From the NCBI RefSeq assembly GCF_003345355.1, contig NZ_QQNB01000001.1:434001-498000 (forward strand): 64,000 bases of DNA, read 5' to 3'. The stretch comes from Sphingomonas aracearum (GTDB taxonomy: Bacteria > Pseudomonadota > Alphaproteobacteria > Sphingomonadales > Sphingomonadaceae). Numbering within the stretch: position 1 is the first letter of the stretch; each line of letters begins with the position of its first letter. Shown here in pieces: positions 17,820 to 26,480 of the stretch. The notes under the pieces were generated by a model. The model saw nothing but the letters and a program-made list of their open reading frames with translations, searched no databases and was not told where the DNA came from. A program made the position numbers and the translations under genes.

Positions 17820-19229
17820 ATGGCCGAGCTTGTCTCCTTTGAACCCGCGACCGGTGCCGAGCTGTGGCGCGGCGCGACCAGCGACGTGGATGCGGAAGTG
17901 GGGCTCGCCCGCGCAAGCTGGGCCGAATGGGCCGCCAAGCCGCTCGCCTATCGCATCGAGGCGCTGCGCCGATTCGCCAATGCCGTCCGCGCACACCATC
18001 AGGATTTCGCCGAGCTGATCGCCCGCGAGACGGGCAAGCCGCTGTGGGAGGCCAAGACCGAGGTCGACACGGTCATCGCCAAGGTCGACATATCGGTAAA
18101 GGCCTATGCCGAGCGAACGGCGCAGCGGCGGCAGGAGGAGGGCATGGGCGCGCGCATGGCGCTGCGGCACAAGCCGCACGGCGTGCTGGCGGTGCTCGGC
18201 CCGTATAACTTTCCGGCGCACCTGCCCAACGGCCACATCGTGCCTGCCCTGCTCGCCGGCAACGCCGTGGTGTTCAAGCCGTCGGAGAAGACGCCCGCGT
18301 CCGGCGAGATGCTGGTGCGCTGCTTTCACGAAAGCGGCATTCCGGAGGGTTGCGTTCGCCTGGTGATCGGCGGGCCGGCCGAGGGCAAGGCACTGGCGGC
18401 GCATGCCGGCATCGACGGCCTTCTGTTCACCGGCTCCGCGCCCACCGGCATCGCGCTCAACCGCCAGTTCGCCGAGCGGCCGGAAAAGATCCTGGCGCTC
18501 GAGATGGGCGGCAACAATCCGATCGTCGTATGGGATGCGCCGGACCTGCACACCGCCGCCACGCTCATCATCCAGTCGGCGTTCACGACGGCAGGCCAGC
18601 GCTGCACCGCGGCGCGCCGGCTGATCGTGGACCAGAAGCTGTACGATCCGCTGATCGGGGTGCTCAACGGCATGATCGGCCGCCTGATCGTCGACGAGCC
18701 CTTCGCCAAGCCGCAGCCGTTTCTCGGCCCGGTGATCGACAACGACACCGCGGACCGGCTCACCGAGAGTTTCCTGGAGCTGATGATGCGCGGCGGGCGC
18801 CCGATCCGGCACCTCGAACGGCCGGTGGCGGATCGCCCCTTCCTGGTGCCCGCGCTGATCGACACCACCGAGATGCGCGAGCGGCCCGATGTCGAACTGT
18901 TCGGCCCCATCCTCCAGGTGATCCGCACCGAAAGCTTCGACGGGGCGATCGCCGAGGCCAACAACACGCGCTACGGCCTGTCGGCTTCCCTCCTGAGCCA
19001 GGATCCGGCGCTCTACGACCGGTTCTGGGCCAATGCGCGCGCGGGCATCGTCAACTGGAACAAGCCAACCAACGGCGCCTCCTCCGGCATGCCGTTCGGC
19101 GGCATCGGCTGGTCGGGCAATCATCGCCCGAGCGCCTACTACGCCGCCGATTACTGCGCCTATCCGGTCGTGTCCGCCGAGGCGGAACAGGCGCGGGCGC
19201 AGATCGGCATCGGCCTGCGCGACCAGTAG
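17820..19229 (+). CDS. astD: Succinylglutamate-semialdehyde dehydrogenase-like aldehyde dehydrogenase
   Basis: The 469-residue enzyme has the full aldehyde dehydrogenase fold. The catalytic Cys262 lies in TTAGQRCTAARR and the general base Glu228 in LALEMGGNNP. PYNFPAHLPNGH and the C-terminal NKPTNGASSGMPFGG are diagnostic of AstD, the fourth enzyme of the arginine succinyltransferase pathway, which oxidises N-succinylglutamate semialdehyde. I use ATG 17820 rather than the adjacent in-frame TTG. No astA, astB, astC or astE lies in the window, so it is a stand-alone copy here. Its stop (TAG) abuts the stop of the convergent TonB-like gene with no gap. Confidence 0.9.
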   Translation: MAELVSFEPATGAELWRGATSDVDAEVGLARASWAEWAAKPLAYRIEALRRFANAVRAHHQDFAELIARETGKPLWEAKTEVDTVIAKVDISVKAYAERTAQRRQEEGMGARMALRHKPHGVLAVLGPYNFPAHLPNGHIVPALLAGNAVVFKPSEKTPASGEMLVRCFHESGIPEGCVRLVIGGPAEGKALAAHAGIDGLLFTGSAPTGIALNRQFAERPEKILALEMGGNNPIVVWDAPDLHTAATLIIQSAFTTAGQRCTAARRLIVDQKLYDPLIGVLNGMIGRLIVDEPFAKPQPFLGPVIDNDTADRLTESFLELMMRGGRPIRHLERPVADRPFLVPALIDTTEMRERPDVELFGPILQVIRTESFDGAIAEANNTRYGLSASLLSQDPALYDRFWANARAGIVNWNKPTNGASSGMPFGGIGWSGNHRPSAYYAADYCAYPVVSAEAEQARAQIGIGLRDQ

Positions 19230-19952
19230 CTAGCGCTCGAACCATTCCTGCGTGCCGTTCACCGTGGCCGGCACCGGGCGACCGGCCGCATCCCGCTCGG
19301 GGCGGAAGCGCAGCCGCTTGACGAGAAGCGGGCAGGTCCCCCGATCCAATGCCGCATCGCCGCTCGACCGGGTGACGGCGCAGCTCGTCAGCCGGCCGTT
19401 CACGCCGATCACGAAGCGCACGCCCACGGTGCCCGTGGCATCGCTGCCCTTCGCCTCGGCAGGCCAGTCACCATCGCGTATGCCCGCCACCTGCTCCCAT
19501 GGGGTGCCGCCGCCGCCGCCGCCCGTGCCGTTGCCCTGTCCACCGCTGCCAAGCCCCTCGCCTTCGCCGCCCGCGCCGGTGCCCGGCCCCGCGACAGGCG
19601 CCGCGCCGGCCCGAGCCTCCGCGCCGGTGGAGGCGATCGTGGGCGCGAGCACCGGCGGCGGCGGCGGCACCACCTCGGGCTTCGGCGCGACGATCTCCTT
19701 CGGCTTCGCGCGCAGGTTCGGCGGCGCAGACGCCCCTTCCTTTCGCGGCGTTGCACGACGGGGCTGCGGTTCGGGGGCGGGCGGCGGCGGCTCGGGCGCG
19801 ACCACAAAGGTCTTGAGCGTCTCGCTTGCCGCAGCCCCCACCCGCCCGCTTTGCCCGCTCAACACCCACAGCAGCGCCGCCGGGAGGGCAAGCGCCGCCG
19901 CCGCGGCAGGCAAGCGGGCACGGGAAGGAGCCTGGTAGCGCGTCGTGGTCAT
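19230..19952 (-). CDS. Orphan TonB-like energy transducer
   Basis: The 240-residue protein has an N-terminal membrane anchor (about residues 15-35, ALPAALLWVLSG), a Pro-rich periplasmic spacer with KPKEIVAPKPEVVPPPPP, a long Gly-rich stretch (19497-19580), and a TonB C-terminal domain ending VPATVNGTQEWFER. The domain keeps GVRFVIGVNGRLTSCAVTRSSG. Such proteins couple proton-motive force to outer-membrane transport, but no exbB or exbD is adjacent. The ATG at 19950-19952 follows AGGAG. A longer N-terminal version exists in frame but would overlap the divergent siroheme gene and lacks a membrane signal. Confidence 0.8.
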   Translation of the reverse strand: MTTTRYQAPSRARLPAAAAALALPAALLWVLSGQSGRVGAAASETLKTFVVAPEPPPPAPEPQPRRATPRKEGASAPPNLRAKPKEIVAPKPEVVPPPPPVLAPTIASTGAEARAGAAPVAGPGTGAGGEGEGLGSGGQGNGTGGGGGGTPWEQVAGIRDGDWPAEAKGSDATGTVGVRFVIGVNGRLTSCAVTRSSGDAALDRGTCPLLVKRLRFRPERDAAGRPVPATVNGTQEWFER

Positions 19953-20061
19953 GCCCGCTCCTAACGCACAAGCCGGTGAACCGGTGCTGGCCAAGCCTTT
20001 CTTGTGGTTCGCCAAGCATCCTTCGGTTGCCGCGAGACGCTTGCTGGCGCATCTGCGGATC

Positions 20062-20850
20062 ATGCCCAGCCTTCTCGATCCCGCCCAGCGCGGCCGCGTC
20101 ATCCTGGTCGGTGCGGGCCCCGGCGATCCGGGCCTCCTCACCGTGCGCGCGGTGGAGGCGCTTCGCTCCGCCGACATCGTCGTTCATGACGGCCTGATCG
20201 ACCCGCGCGTGCTCGATCTCGCCCCCGCCGCGGCGCAGCGCATCTCGGTGGCCAAGCGCCGCGCGCGCCACACGCTGCCGCAGGACGCGATCAACGCACT
20301 CATCGTCGCGCATGTGAAGACCGGCAGCGTCGTGGTGCGCCTCAAGGGCGGCGACCCGTTCATCTTCGGCCGCGGTGGCGAGGAAGTGGAAGCCGTACGC
20401 GCCGCCGGCCTGAAGGTGGAGGTGATTCCCGGCGTCTCCGCCGCCCTGGGCTGCGCGGCCGAGGCGATGCTGCCGCTCACCCATCGCGATCATTCCAGCG
20501 CGGTCAGCTTCGTGGCCGGCCAGTGCAAGGGCCTGTCCGAACAGGACTGGTCAGGGCTCGCTGGCCAGGGCCGCACGCTGGTCATCTACATGGGCGTCGC
20601 CACCGCCGCACAGATCGCCGACAAGCTGATGGCGGACGGTGTCGCGCCGGACATGCCGGTTGCGGTGCTGGAGAAAGGCACGCTGGCCGGCCACCGCGCG
20701 ATCCGCACGTTGCTCGCCGATCTCGGCCCGATGGTGGAGCGCGAGCGCGTGGGAAGCCCGGCGATCATCGTGGTCGGCGAGGTGGTCGAGCTGTCCGACG
20801 CGGAGAACAAGCTCGCCGCCTGGGCGCGGGCGGCGGAGGCGCTGGCATGA
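20062..20850 (+). CDS. cobA: Uroporphyrinogen-III C-methyltransferase
   Basis: This 262-residue SAM-dependent enzyme methylates uroporphyrinogen III at C2 and C7 to make precorrin-2, the precursor of siroheme. Family motifs are in place: VILVGAGPGDPGLLT near the N-terminus, VVHDGLIDPRVL, RLKGGDPFIFGRGGEE, and PGVSAALGCAAEAMLPLTHRD. I start it at 20062 because the N-terminus then begins just before the Rossmann-like strand, as in relatives. An earlier in-frame ATG would add about 37 residues with no match. It opens the sulfite-reduction operon, whose reductase needs siroheme, and overlaps the next gene by ATGA. Confidence 0.93.
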   Translation: MPSLLDPAQRGRVILVGAGPGDPGLLTVRAVEALRSADIVVHDGLIDPRVLDLAPAAAQRISVAKRRARHTLPQDAINALIVAHVKTGSVVVRLKGGDPFIFGRGGEEVEAVRAAGLKVEVIPGVSAALGCAAEAMLPLTHRDHSSAVSFVAGQCKGLSEQDWSGLAGQGRTLVIYMGVATAAQIADKLMADGVAPDMPVAVLEKGTLAGHRAIRTLLADLGPMVERERVGSPAIIVVGEVVELSDAENKLAAWARAAEALA

Positions 20851-21143
20851 AGCTGCTCACCGGAAACGATCTCGTCACCGGCGACGTGATCTGGTGGACC
20901 GGCTCCGGCTGGTCGCGCCATGTCGAGGAGGCGGGCGATGTCGGCGATCAGGGCGAGCCGATCGCCCTGGCAGAGGAAGGCGCGCGCCGGGTGAATGGTC
21001 CCGTCATCATCGACGCGACGATGACCCCGGACGGCCCCCGCCCCGCGCACATCAAGGATCGCATCCGCGCGCTCGGCCCCACCGTGCGGCCCGATTTGAC
21101 TCTGAAGCCGGCCGATCCGAACGCCGGCAGCTGGGTGATCTGA
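20847..21143 (+). CDS. DUF2849 domain protein
   Basis: This is a 98-residue soluble protein of the DUF2849 family, beginning MKLLTGNDLVTGDVIWW and carrying the DATMTPDGPRPAHIKDRIRALGPTVR region typical of it. The biochemical function is unknown. It is nested between the siroheme methylase (ATGA overlap) and the sulfite reductase (stop followed directly by ATG). This context, frequent in sphingomonads, suggests a helper role in sulfite reduction. Confidence 0.85.
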   Translation: MKLLTGNDLVTGDVIWWTGSGWSRHVEEAGDVGDQGEPIALAEEGARRVNGPVIIDATMTPDGPRPAHIKDRIRALGPTVRPDLTLKPADPNAGSWVI

Positions 21144-22772
21144 ATGTACAAATACGACGAATACGACCAGTCGATGGTCGATGCCCGCGTGGAGGAGTTC
21201 CGCGATCAGGTGCAGCGCCGGCTCGCCGGGCAGATGACCGAGGATCAGTTCAAGCCGCTGCGGCTGATGAACGGGCTCTACCTTCAGCTCCATGCCTATA
21301 TGCTGCGCGTGGCGGTGCCCTATGGCACGCTGGACAGCCGCCAGATGCGGATGCTCGCACATGTCGCGCGCAAGTATGACCGCGGGTACGGCCATTTCAC
21401 CACGCGGCAGAACATCCAGTTCAACTGGATCAAGCTCGCCGACACGCCGGACATCCTCGCCGAACTCGCTACCGTCGAGATGCACGCCATCCAGACGAGC
21501 GGCAACTGCATTCGCAACATCTCGTCGGACCAGTTCGCGGGTGCCGCCGCCGACGAGGTGACGGACCCGCGCCCCTGGGCCGAGCTGCTGCGTCAGTGGA
21601 GCACGTTCCACCCCGAGTTCACGTATCTGCCGCGCAAGTTCAAGATCGCGGTGATCGCCGCGCCCGAGGACCGCGCGGCGATGCGCCTGCACGATATCGG
21701 CATCGAGCTCACGGAGCGCGACGGCCGGCTCGGCGCGAAGATCTTCGTCGGCGGCGGCATGGGCCGCACGCCGATGATCTCCCACGAGATCCGCGACTTC
21801 ATCGGCGCCGACGACCTGCTGAGCTATCTGGAGGCGTGCCTGCGCGTCTACAATCGCTACGGGCGGCGCGACAATATCTACAAGGCGCGGATCAAGATCC
21901 TGCTGCACGAGATCGGCGCGGACGAATATCGCCGTCAGGTGGAGGAGGAGTTCGTGGCGGTGAAGGCGCTCGGCCTCGATCCGCCTGCCGCCGAGCTGGA
22001 GCGGATCACCGCCATGTTCGCGCCGCCGCCGCTGACGGCCGAGCCTGTCGAACTGGACCGCAGCGATCCCGATTTCGCCGTCTGGCTTGACCAGAACGTG
22101 CGCCCGCACAAGCAGCCCGGCCATGCGATCGTCACGATCTCGCTGAAGCTGATCGGCGGCATCCCGGGCGATGCCTCCGCCGACCAGATCGACGTCATGG
22201 CCGATCTGGCCGAACGCTACAGCGCCGACGAGCTGCGGGTGACGCACGCCCAGAACATCGTCCTGCCGCACGTTGCGCAGGCCGACCTGCCCGCCATTTG
22301 GCAGGCGCTTACCGAGACGGGATTGGCCGAGGCGAACCTCGACCTCATCAGCGACATCATCGCTTGCCCCGGCCTTGATTACTGCGCGCTGGCCAATGCG
22401 CGTTCGATCCCCGTCGCGCAGAAGATCGCGACCCGCTTCGCCGATCTCGGCCGACAGCGCGAACTGGGCGAGCTGAAGCTGAAGATTTCCGGCTGCATCA
22501 ATGCCTGTGGGCATCACCATGCAGGCCATATCGGCATCCTGGGCGTCGACCGGAAAGGCACGGAGAACTTCCAGCTCCTGCTCGGCGGGTCCGGCGCGGA
22601 AGATGTCAGCCTCGGCAAGATCACCGGTCCGGGCTTTTCGGAGGACGGCGTGGTGGATGCGATCGAGCGGGTCACCGACAAGTATCTGGAGGTGCGCGAA
22701 AGCGGCGAACGCTTCCTCGACACCTATCGCCGCGTCGGCATGGAGCCGTTCAAGGAAGCGATCTATGGCTGA
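21144..22772 (+). CDS. cysI: Nitrite/sulfite reductase hemoprotein (assimilatory sulfite reductase)
   Basis: The 542-residue enzyme reduces sulfite to sulfide with a siroheme-[4Fe-4S] centre. The cluster ligands are Cys408, Cys414, Cys451 and Cys455 (C-x5-C and C-x3-C, the latter in SGCINACGHHHAG). The two ferredoxin-like halves are visible, with RKFKIAV and HFTTRQNIQFNW in the N-terminal repeat. Nitrite reductases of this family look alike; placement between siroheme methylase and CysH points to sulfite. It starts at ATG 21144, immediately after the DUF2849 stop, and its end overlaps the DUF934 gene by 8 bases. Confidence 0.93.
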   Translation: MYKYDEYDQSMVDARVEEFRDQVQRRLAGQMTEDQFKPLRLMNGLYLQLHAYMLRVAVPYGTLDSRQMRMLAHVARKYDRGYGHFTTRQNIQFNWIKLADTPDILAELATVEMHAIQTSGNCIRNISSDQFAGAAADEVTDPRPWAELLRQWSTFHPEFTYLPRKFKIAVIAAPEDRAAMRLHDIGIELTERDGRLGAKIFVGGGMGRTPMISHEIRDFIGADDLLSYLEACLRVYNRYGRRDNIYKARIKILLHEIGADEYRRQVEEEFVAVKALGLDPPAAELERITAMFAPPPLTAEPVELDRSDPDFAVWLDQNVRPHKQPGHAIVTISLKLIGGIPGDASADQIDVMADLAERYSADELRVTHAQNIVLPHVAQADLPAIWQALTETGLAEANLDLISDIIACPGLDYCALANARSIPVAQKIATRFADLGRQRELGELKLKISGCINACGHHHAGHIGILGVDRKGTENFQLLLGGSGAEDVSLGKITGPGFSEDGVVDAIERVTDKYLEVRESGERFLDTYRRVGMEPFKEAIYG

Positions 22773-23223
22773 TCCCGACGCCACCGATACCGGCGGCGAG
22801 ACGCTGCTGCGCTTGCGGACCGACGAGGTGCATGACGAGCCCGCGGTGACGCTGGACGCCTTTCTGGACGGCCAGACCAACGCCACCGCCGTGCGCCTGG
22901 AGGCGGGCGACGATGCGCGCGCGCTGCTGCCCCGGCTTGGACAGCTGGCATTGGTCGAGATAAGCTTTCCCACGTTCCGCGACGGCCGCGGCTATTCCTC
23001 GGCCCGCATCCTGCGCGAGGCGGGCTTTGCGGGCGAGTTGCGGGCAGCCGGGGATGTACTGGTCGACCAGCTTCCCCATATGCGTCGGTGCGGCTTTGAC
23101 AGCTTCGCCCCGCAGGCGCCGATCGATCCCGACGTGCTGCGCGCCTCGTTGAGCCGCTACGACCATCATTATCAGCGCGCCGCGGATGCTGCGGTGCCGA
23201 TCTGGAAACTGCGCCATGGGTGA
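22765..23223 (+). CDS. DUF934 domain protein
   Basis: A 152-residue protein of the DUF934 family, with the conserved FPTFRDGRGYSSARILRE segment and a C-terminal YDHHYQRAADAAVPIW. The function is unproven, but the gene is very often next to cysI and cysH and is assumed to support sulfite reduction. Here it overlaps the cysI stop by 8 bases and the cysH start by another 8, so all are cotranslated. Confidence 0.88.
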   Translation: MADPDATDTGGETLLRLRTDEVHDEPAVTLDAFLDGQTNATAVRLEAGDDARALLPRLGQLALVEISFPTFRDGRGYSSARILREAGFAGELRAAGDVLVDQLPHMRRCGFDSFAPQAPIDPDVLRASLSRYDHHYQRAADAAVPIWKLRHG

Positions 23224-23971
23224 GCCCGCCCGCATTCTCGACACCATCGATCTCCGGCTGTTCACCGCTGCGGACGCGGCCGACTACGAGGCCCGGTTCG
23301 CGGGCGTGCCGGCGCCGGCAATGCTCGCCGAGCTGCTGGTCGGCGAGCTGGCCGGGCATGTCGCTGCCGTCTCCTCCTTTGGGGCCGAGTCGGCGGTGCT
23401 GCTCCACATGGTCGCCCAGATCGACCGCGACGTGCCGGTGGTCTTCACCAACACGCAGAAGATGTTCGGCGAAACCCTGGCCTATCGCGATGAACTCGCC
23501 GAACGGCTGGGGTTTACCGACCTGCGCGTCTTCCGTCCCAATCCGCGCCTCCTCCGGGCGAAGGACGCAACGGGGCTGCGCTGGTCCTATGATCCCGATG
23601 GCTGCTGCGACCTGCGCAAGGTGGAGCCGCTGCGCCGTGCGCTCGCGCCGTTCGACGCATGGATTTCCGGCCGCAAGGGCTTTCAGTCCGGCACCCGTCG
23701 CGCGCTGCCCCGGTTCGAGGCGGATGAGGGCCGGTTGAAGATCAATCCCCTGGCCGATTGGGACAAGACCGCGCTCGACGCCTATTTCGCGGAGCATGAC
23801 CTGCCGCGCCACCCGCTGGAGGCGGAAGGTTATGCCTCGATCGGCTGTGCGCCCTGCACGTCCAAGGTCAGGCCGGGCGAGGATCCTCGCGCCGGCCGCT
23901 GGCGGGGCTGGGACAAGACCGAATGCGGCATCCATGTCGCCCATCCGGCGGGCGAAGAACCGGTCGTGTGA
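23216..23971 (+). CDS. cysH: Adenylylsulfate (APS) reductase, CysH family
   Basis: The protein has 251 residues of the PAPS/APS reductase family. The P-loop-like SSFGAES is at residues 53-59. It retains a full cysteine set: a Cys130-Cys131 pair, Cys211 and Cys214 (CAPC), and Cys237 in ECGIH. In this family a CC plus CxxC set binds a [4Fe-4S] cluster and marks APS reductases, while PAPS reductases lack it. I therefore infer that APS is reduced directly to sulfite with thioredoxin. It is the last gene of the operon and overlaps the previous stop. Confidence 0.92.
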   Translation: MGEPARILDTIDLRLFTAADAADYEARFAGVPAPAMLAELLVGELAGHVAAVSSFGAESAVLLHMVAQIDRDVPVVFTNTQKMFGETLAYRDELAERLGFTDLRVFRPNPRLLRAKDATGLRWSYDPDGCCDLRKVEPLRRALAPFDAWISGRKGFQSGTRRALPRFEADEGRLKINPLADWDKTALDAYFAEHDLPRHPLEAEGYASIGCAPCTSKVRPGEDPRAGRWRGWDKTECGIHVAHPAGEEPVV

Positions 23972-23988
23972 CGCTCTGCGGCGGGCGG

Positions 23989-24345
23989 CTACCTCTTGCC
24001 GCGCGCCAGCCCGACTTGATCCCGCAGCAGGCTGGCGCGCGCTTCCAGCTCCCGCGCCTCTGCGGTGGACAAGCCGTCGCTGCCGTAGCGATCGGCGCTC
24101 GCGGCGATGCGGTCGGTCCCGCGCCGCAACCGCCGTGCGTCGCGGCGGCTGAGTTGCCCGTTGTCGCGCCCGTCCTCGATGCGGTCGCGCACGTCGCCCA
24201 GGTCACGCCCGATCGGCGGCCTTGCCGGAGCGGGATCGAACGCGATGGGCGAGCGCGGAAGGTTCGGGGTGGTGCGCGGCGGGGCACGGAACTGCGCCGG
24301 CGCGGTGGTGGCGACGAAGAGGCAGGCAAGCACGAGACAGCGCAT
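23989..24345 (-). CDS. Small secreted basic protein
   Basis: This protein has 118 residues and starts MRCLVLACLFVATTAPAQF, a Sec signal peptide cleaved probably after APA. The mature part is Arg-rich and helical (SRRDARRLRRGTDRI, AEARELEARASLL). The ATG at 24343-24345 has AAGGGAG at a good distance, so I prefer it to the in-frame ATG 36 bases upstream. I do not recognise the family. It converges with cysH and is divergent from the DUF4403 gene. Confidence 0.65.
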   Translation of the reverse strand: MRCLVLACLFVATTAPAQFRAPPRTTPNLPRSPIAFDPAPARPPIGRDLGDVRDRIEDGRDNGQLSRRDARRLRRGTDRIAASADRYGSDGLSTAEARELEARASLLRDQVGLARGKR

Positions 24346-24477
24346 CGGAACGTCTCCCTTCTGACCGCAGGCATCGGGCATTGCGCCTGAACCGTACCCG
24401 AACGCATCCGAAACGAACGCGGATCGTTCCGGCCGCTTCGGGGTTCATCCTGCTCCATTCCCGGTGAAGGCTCGCCC

Positions 24478-25935
24478 TTGCGCCTCTTCGCATCCGCTAT
24501 CCTCCTGACGCTTGCCGCCTGCAGCAAGCAGGGCGGCAACCCGGCGCCGCCCCGGGTCGATGGGCCTGCCGTCCTGCCGAGGCAGGTTTCGTCGATCGTG
24601 GTGCCCGTCTCCGCCCCGCTCGCCGATGTGGAAGCGGCACTGGAGCAGAGCGTGCCACGAACGCTGTGGAGGATCGATCGGTACGAGGAGAAATGCGTGC
24701 CGGCGCAGCGGGTGGACCTCGGCATCGCCAAGGTGAAGGTGCTGCCGACGCTTGGCTGCCGCATCACCGGCCAGGTCAGGCGCGGACGCATCCGCTTGTC
24801 GGGTCGCGGATCGCAGCTGGCCATCACCCTTCCCGTTTCCGCCACCATCGCGGCACGGGATGTCGGCGGTGTCGCCAGCAAGACGGCAACCGGCGCCGCG
24901 ACGGTACGCGCCGTGGCGCGGCTGGGCATCGCGCCGAACTGGTCACCGACGGCAAACGTCGATCTCGCCTATGACTGGACGCAGCCGCCGGGCATCGACT
25001 TTCTTGGCCGGCGGATCGAGTTTGTCGGTCCCGCCGATCGCAAGCTGAAGGGCGTGCTGGCCGATCTCGAACGCGCACTCCCCGCCAAGCTTGCCGGACT
25101 GAACCTGCGCGGACGGCTGGCCGGGGTATGGCGTCAGGCCTTCACCTCCATCCAGTTGAACGGCGATCGCCCGCCAGCCTGGATGCGCATCACGCCGCAG
25201 CGGATCGGATTCGGCGGCTATCGCGTGACCGGTCGCACGGTGGAAATGACGATCGCCGCCGAGGCGCTGACCGAAACCTTTGTGGGCGATCGCCCGTCCG
25301 ATCCCCGCCCCGCCCCCTTGCCCCCGCCCTCGCGCGGCGCCGCCAGGCCAGGACTGCGCTTCTTCATTCCGGTGCTCGCCGATTATCGGCAGCTGGAGCC
25401 GGTGGTCGAGCGGACGCTGGGCAAGCTTGCCGCCCGCGGCATTACCCTTTCGGGCATCGGACCGGTGGAAGCGGAATTCGGCAAGGTCACGGTTTATGCA
25501 ACGGCGGGCGGACGCCTCGCCGTCGGCGTGAAGGCACGGGTGCGCGCGAAGGGCAGCAGCTGGGCCACGACCAAGGGCGAGGTATGGCTCTCCGCCGTCC
25601 CCTTCAACGCGCCCGGCAGCCAGTTGGTGGAAGCCCGCGACATCCGCTTCGCGACGCAGACGGACAGCACGGTCGTCAACCTGCTCAGCGCATTGTTCGC
25701 CAACGATGCGGTGCGCGCCAACATCGCGGGCGCGCTGCGTCATGATTTCGCGCCCGATTACCAGAAGGTCGTCGCGGCCGCCCGCCGCGCCATCGGGCAA
25801 CGGCGGGAAGGCGACTTCCTGTTGTCGGCCGACATCACGTCGGTCACCAACGGCCGGGTTCAGGTAACGGGACAGGGCCTGTTCCTGCCGGTCAGGGCCG
25901 AAGGCGAAGCGCGCATCCGCTTCCACCCGCGGTGA
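24478..25935 (+). CDS. DUF4403 family lipoprotein
   Basis: The 485-residue protein starts at a TTG and has a type II signal peptide with lipobox LAAC at residues 12-15, so Cys15 should be lipidated. The mature protein has the long beta-rich repeats of DUF4403, seen in pairs such as RITGQVRRGRIRLSGRGSQ and ITLSGIGPVEAEFGKV. GAAGG-type ribosome binding (GTGAAGG, 24464-24470) lies 7 bases before the TTG. Members are thought to bind lipids at the outer membrane, but a function is not established. The stop overlaps the GTG of the next gene. Confidence 0.85.
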   Translation: MRLFASAILLTLAACSKQGGNPAPPRVDGPAVLPRQVSSIVVPVSAPLADVEAALEQSVPRTLWRIDRYEEKCVPAQRVDLGIAKVKVLPTLGCRITGQVRRGRIRLSGRGSQLAITLPVSATIAARDVGGVASKTATGAATVRAVARLGIAPNWSPTANVDLAYDWTQPPGIDFLGRRIEFVGPADRKLKGVLADLERALPAKLAGLNLRGRLAGVWRQAFTSIQLNGDRPPAWMRITPQRIGFGGYRVTGRTVEMTIAAEALTETFVGDRPSDPRPAPLPPPSRGAARPGLRFFIPVLADYRQLEPVVERTLGKLAARGITLSGIGPVEAEFGKVTVYATAGGRLAVGVKARVRAKGSSWATTKGEVWLSAVPFNAPGSQLVEARDIRFATQTDSTVVNLLSALFANDAVRANIAGALRHDFAPDYQKVVAAARRAIGQRREGDFLLSADITSVTNGRVQVTGQGLFLPVRAEGEARIRFHPR

Positions 25936-26471
25936 GCGAGCCGGCGACCCATCTCGCCAGCTGCATCGTCAAGGCGAGCAGCGAAGATGCCTTTCGCGAG
26001 TGGGCGGATCGGCTCGAAAAGCAGGCGGCCACCTGCCCCGGCTTTCGCCAGACGCTCCGCCTCGAGCAGGCGGGCGGGCTGGTTCACCTGCTGACCATCT
26101 TCGACGATGCGGAGGCATTGCGGCGCTGGCAGGCACATCCGGCGACGCTCGCGCTGATGCGTGGCGGCCGGGCCCATGCCGCCATGCGCGAGGACACCGC
26201 GCAGGCGAGCGCCGCACGCTTTGCGCTCCCGGCCGAGGCGAGCGGGGCCAAGTGGCGCCGGTTCCTCGTCACCTGGCTGGCGGTGTTCCCGATCCTGCTG
26301 GTCCTGAACGGGCTGCTTCAGCTGCTCCCGGTCCGGTTGCCGATGTTCGCGCGCCTGGCGATCAGCTCGCCCTTGCTCACCGCGACGCTGACCTGGCTCG
26401 TCCTTCCCTGGGCCAACCGCCGGACGCGGGCCTGGCGACTGTCCGACGGCAGCGGCCGCCCGAGCACCTGA
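25932..26471 (+). CDS. Antibiotic-biosynthesis-monooxygenase-domain membrane protein
   Basis: This protein has 179 residues. Residues 1-95 form a ferredoxin-like dimeric alpha/beta barrel of the ABM/quinol monooxygenase type, with SEDAFREWADRLEKQAATCPGF and LLTIFDDAEALRRWQAHP. Two hydrophobic helices follow (about 112-135 and 142-160). The fused tail makes it an integral membrane protein. It starts at GTG 25932, overlapping the DUF4403 stop (GTGA), so the two are coupled. The substrate is unknown. It converges with dnaB, with 9 bp between the stops. Confidence 0.75.
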   Translation: MSEPATHLASCIVKASSEDAFREWADRLEKQAATCPGFRQTLRLEQAGGLVHLLTIFDDAEALRRWQAHPATLALMRGGRAHAAMREDTAQASAARFALPAEASGAKWRRFLVTWLAVFPILLVLNGLLQLLPVRLPMFARLAISSPLLTATLTWLVLPWANRRTRAWRLSDGSGRPST

Positions 26472-26480
26472 CGCTGCGGA

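Noticed and set aside
19951..20850. Longer siroheme methylase starting at an ATG in the divergent TonB region
   Set aside because: The added 37 residues do not match the family, and the ATG overlaps the start region of the TonB-like gene on the other strand.
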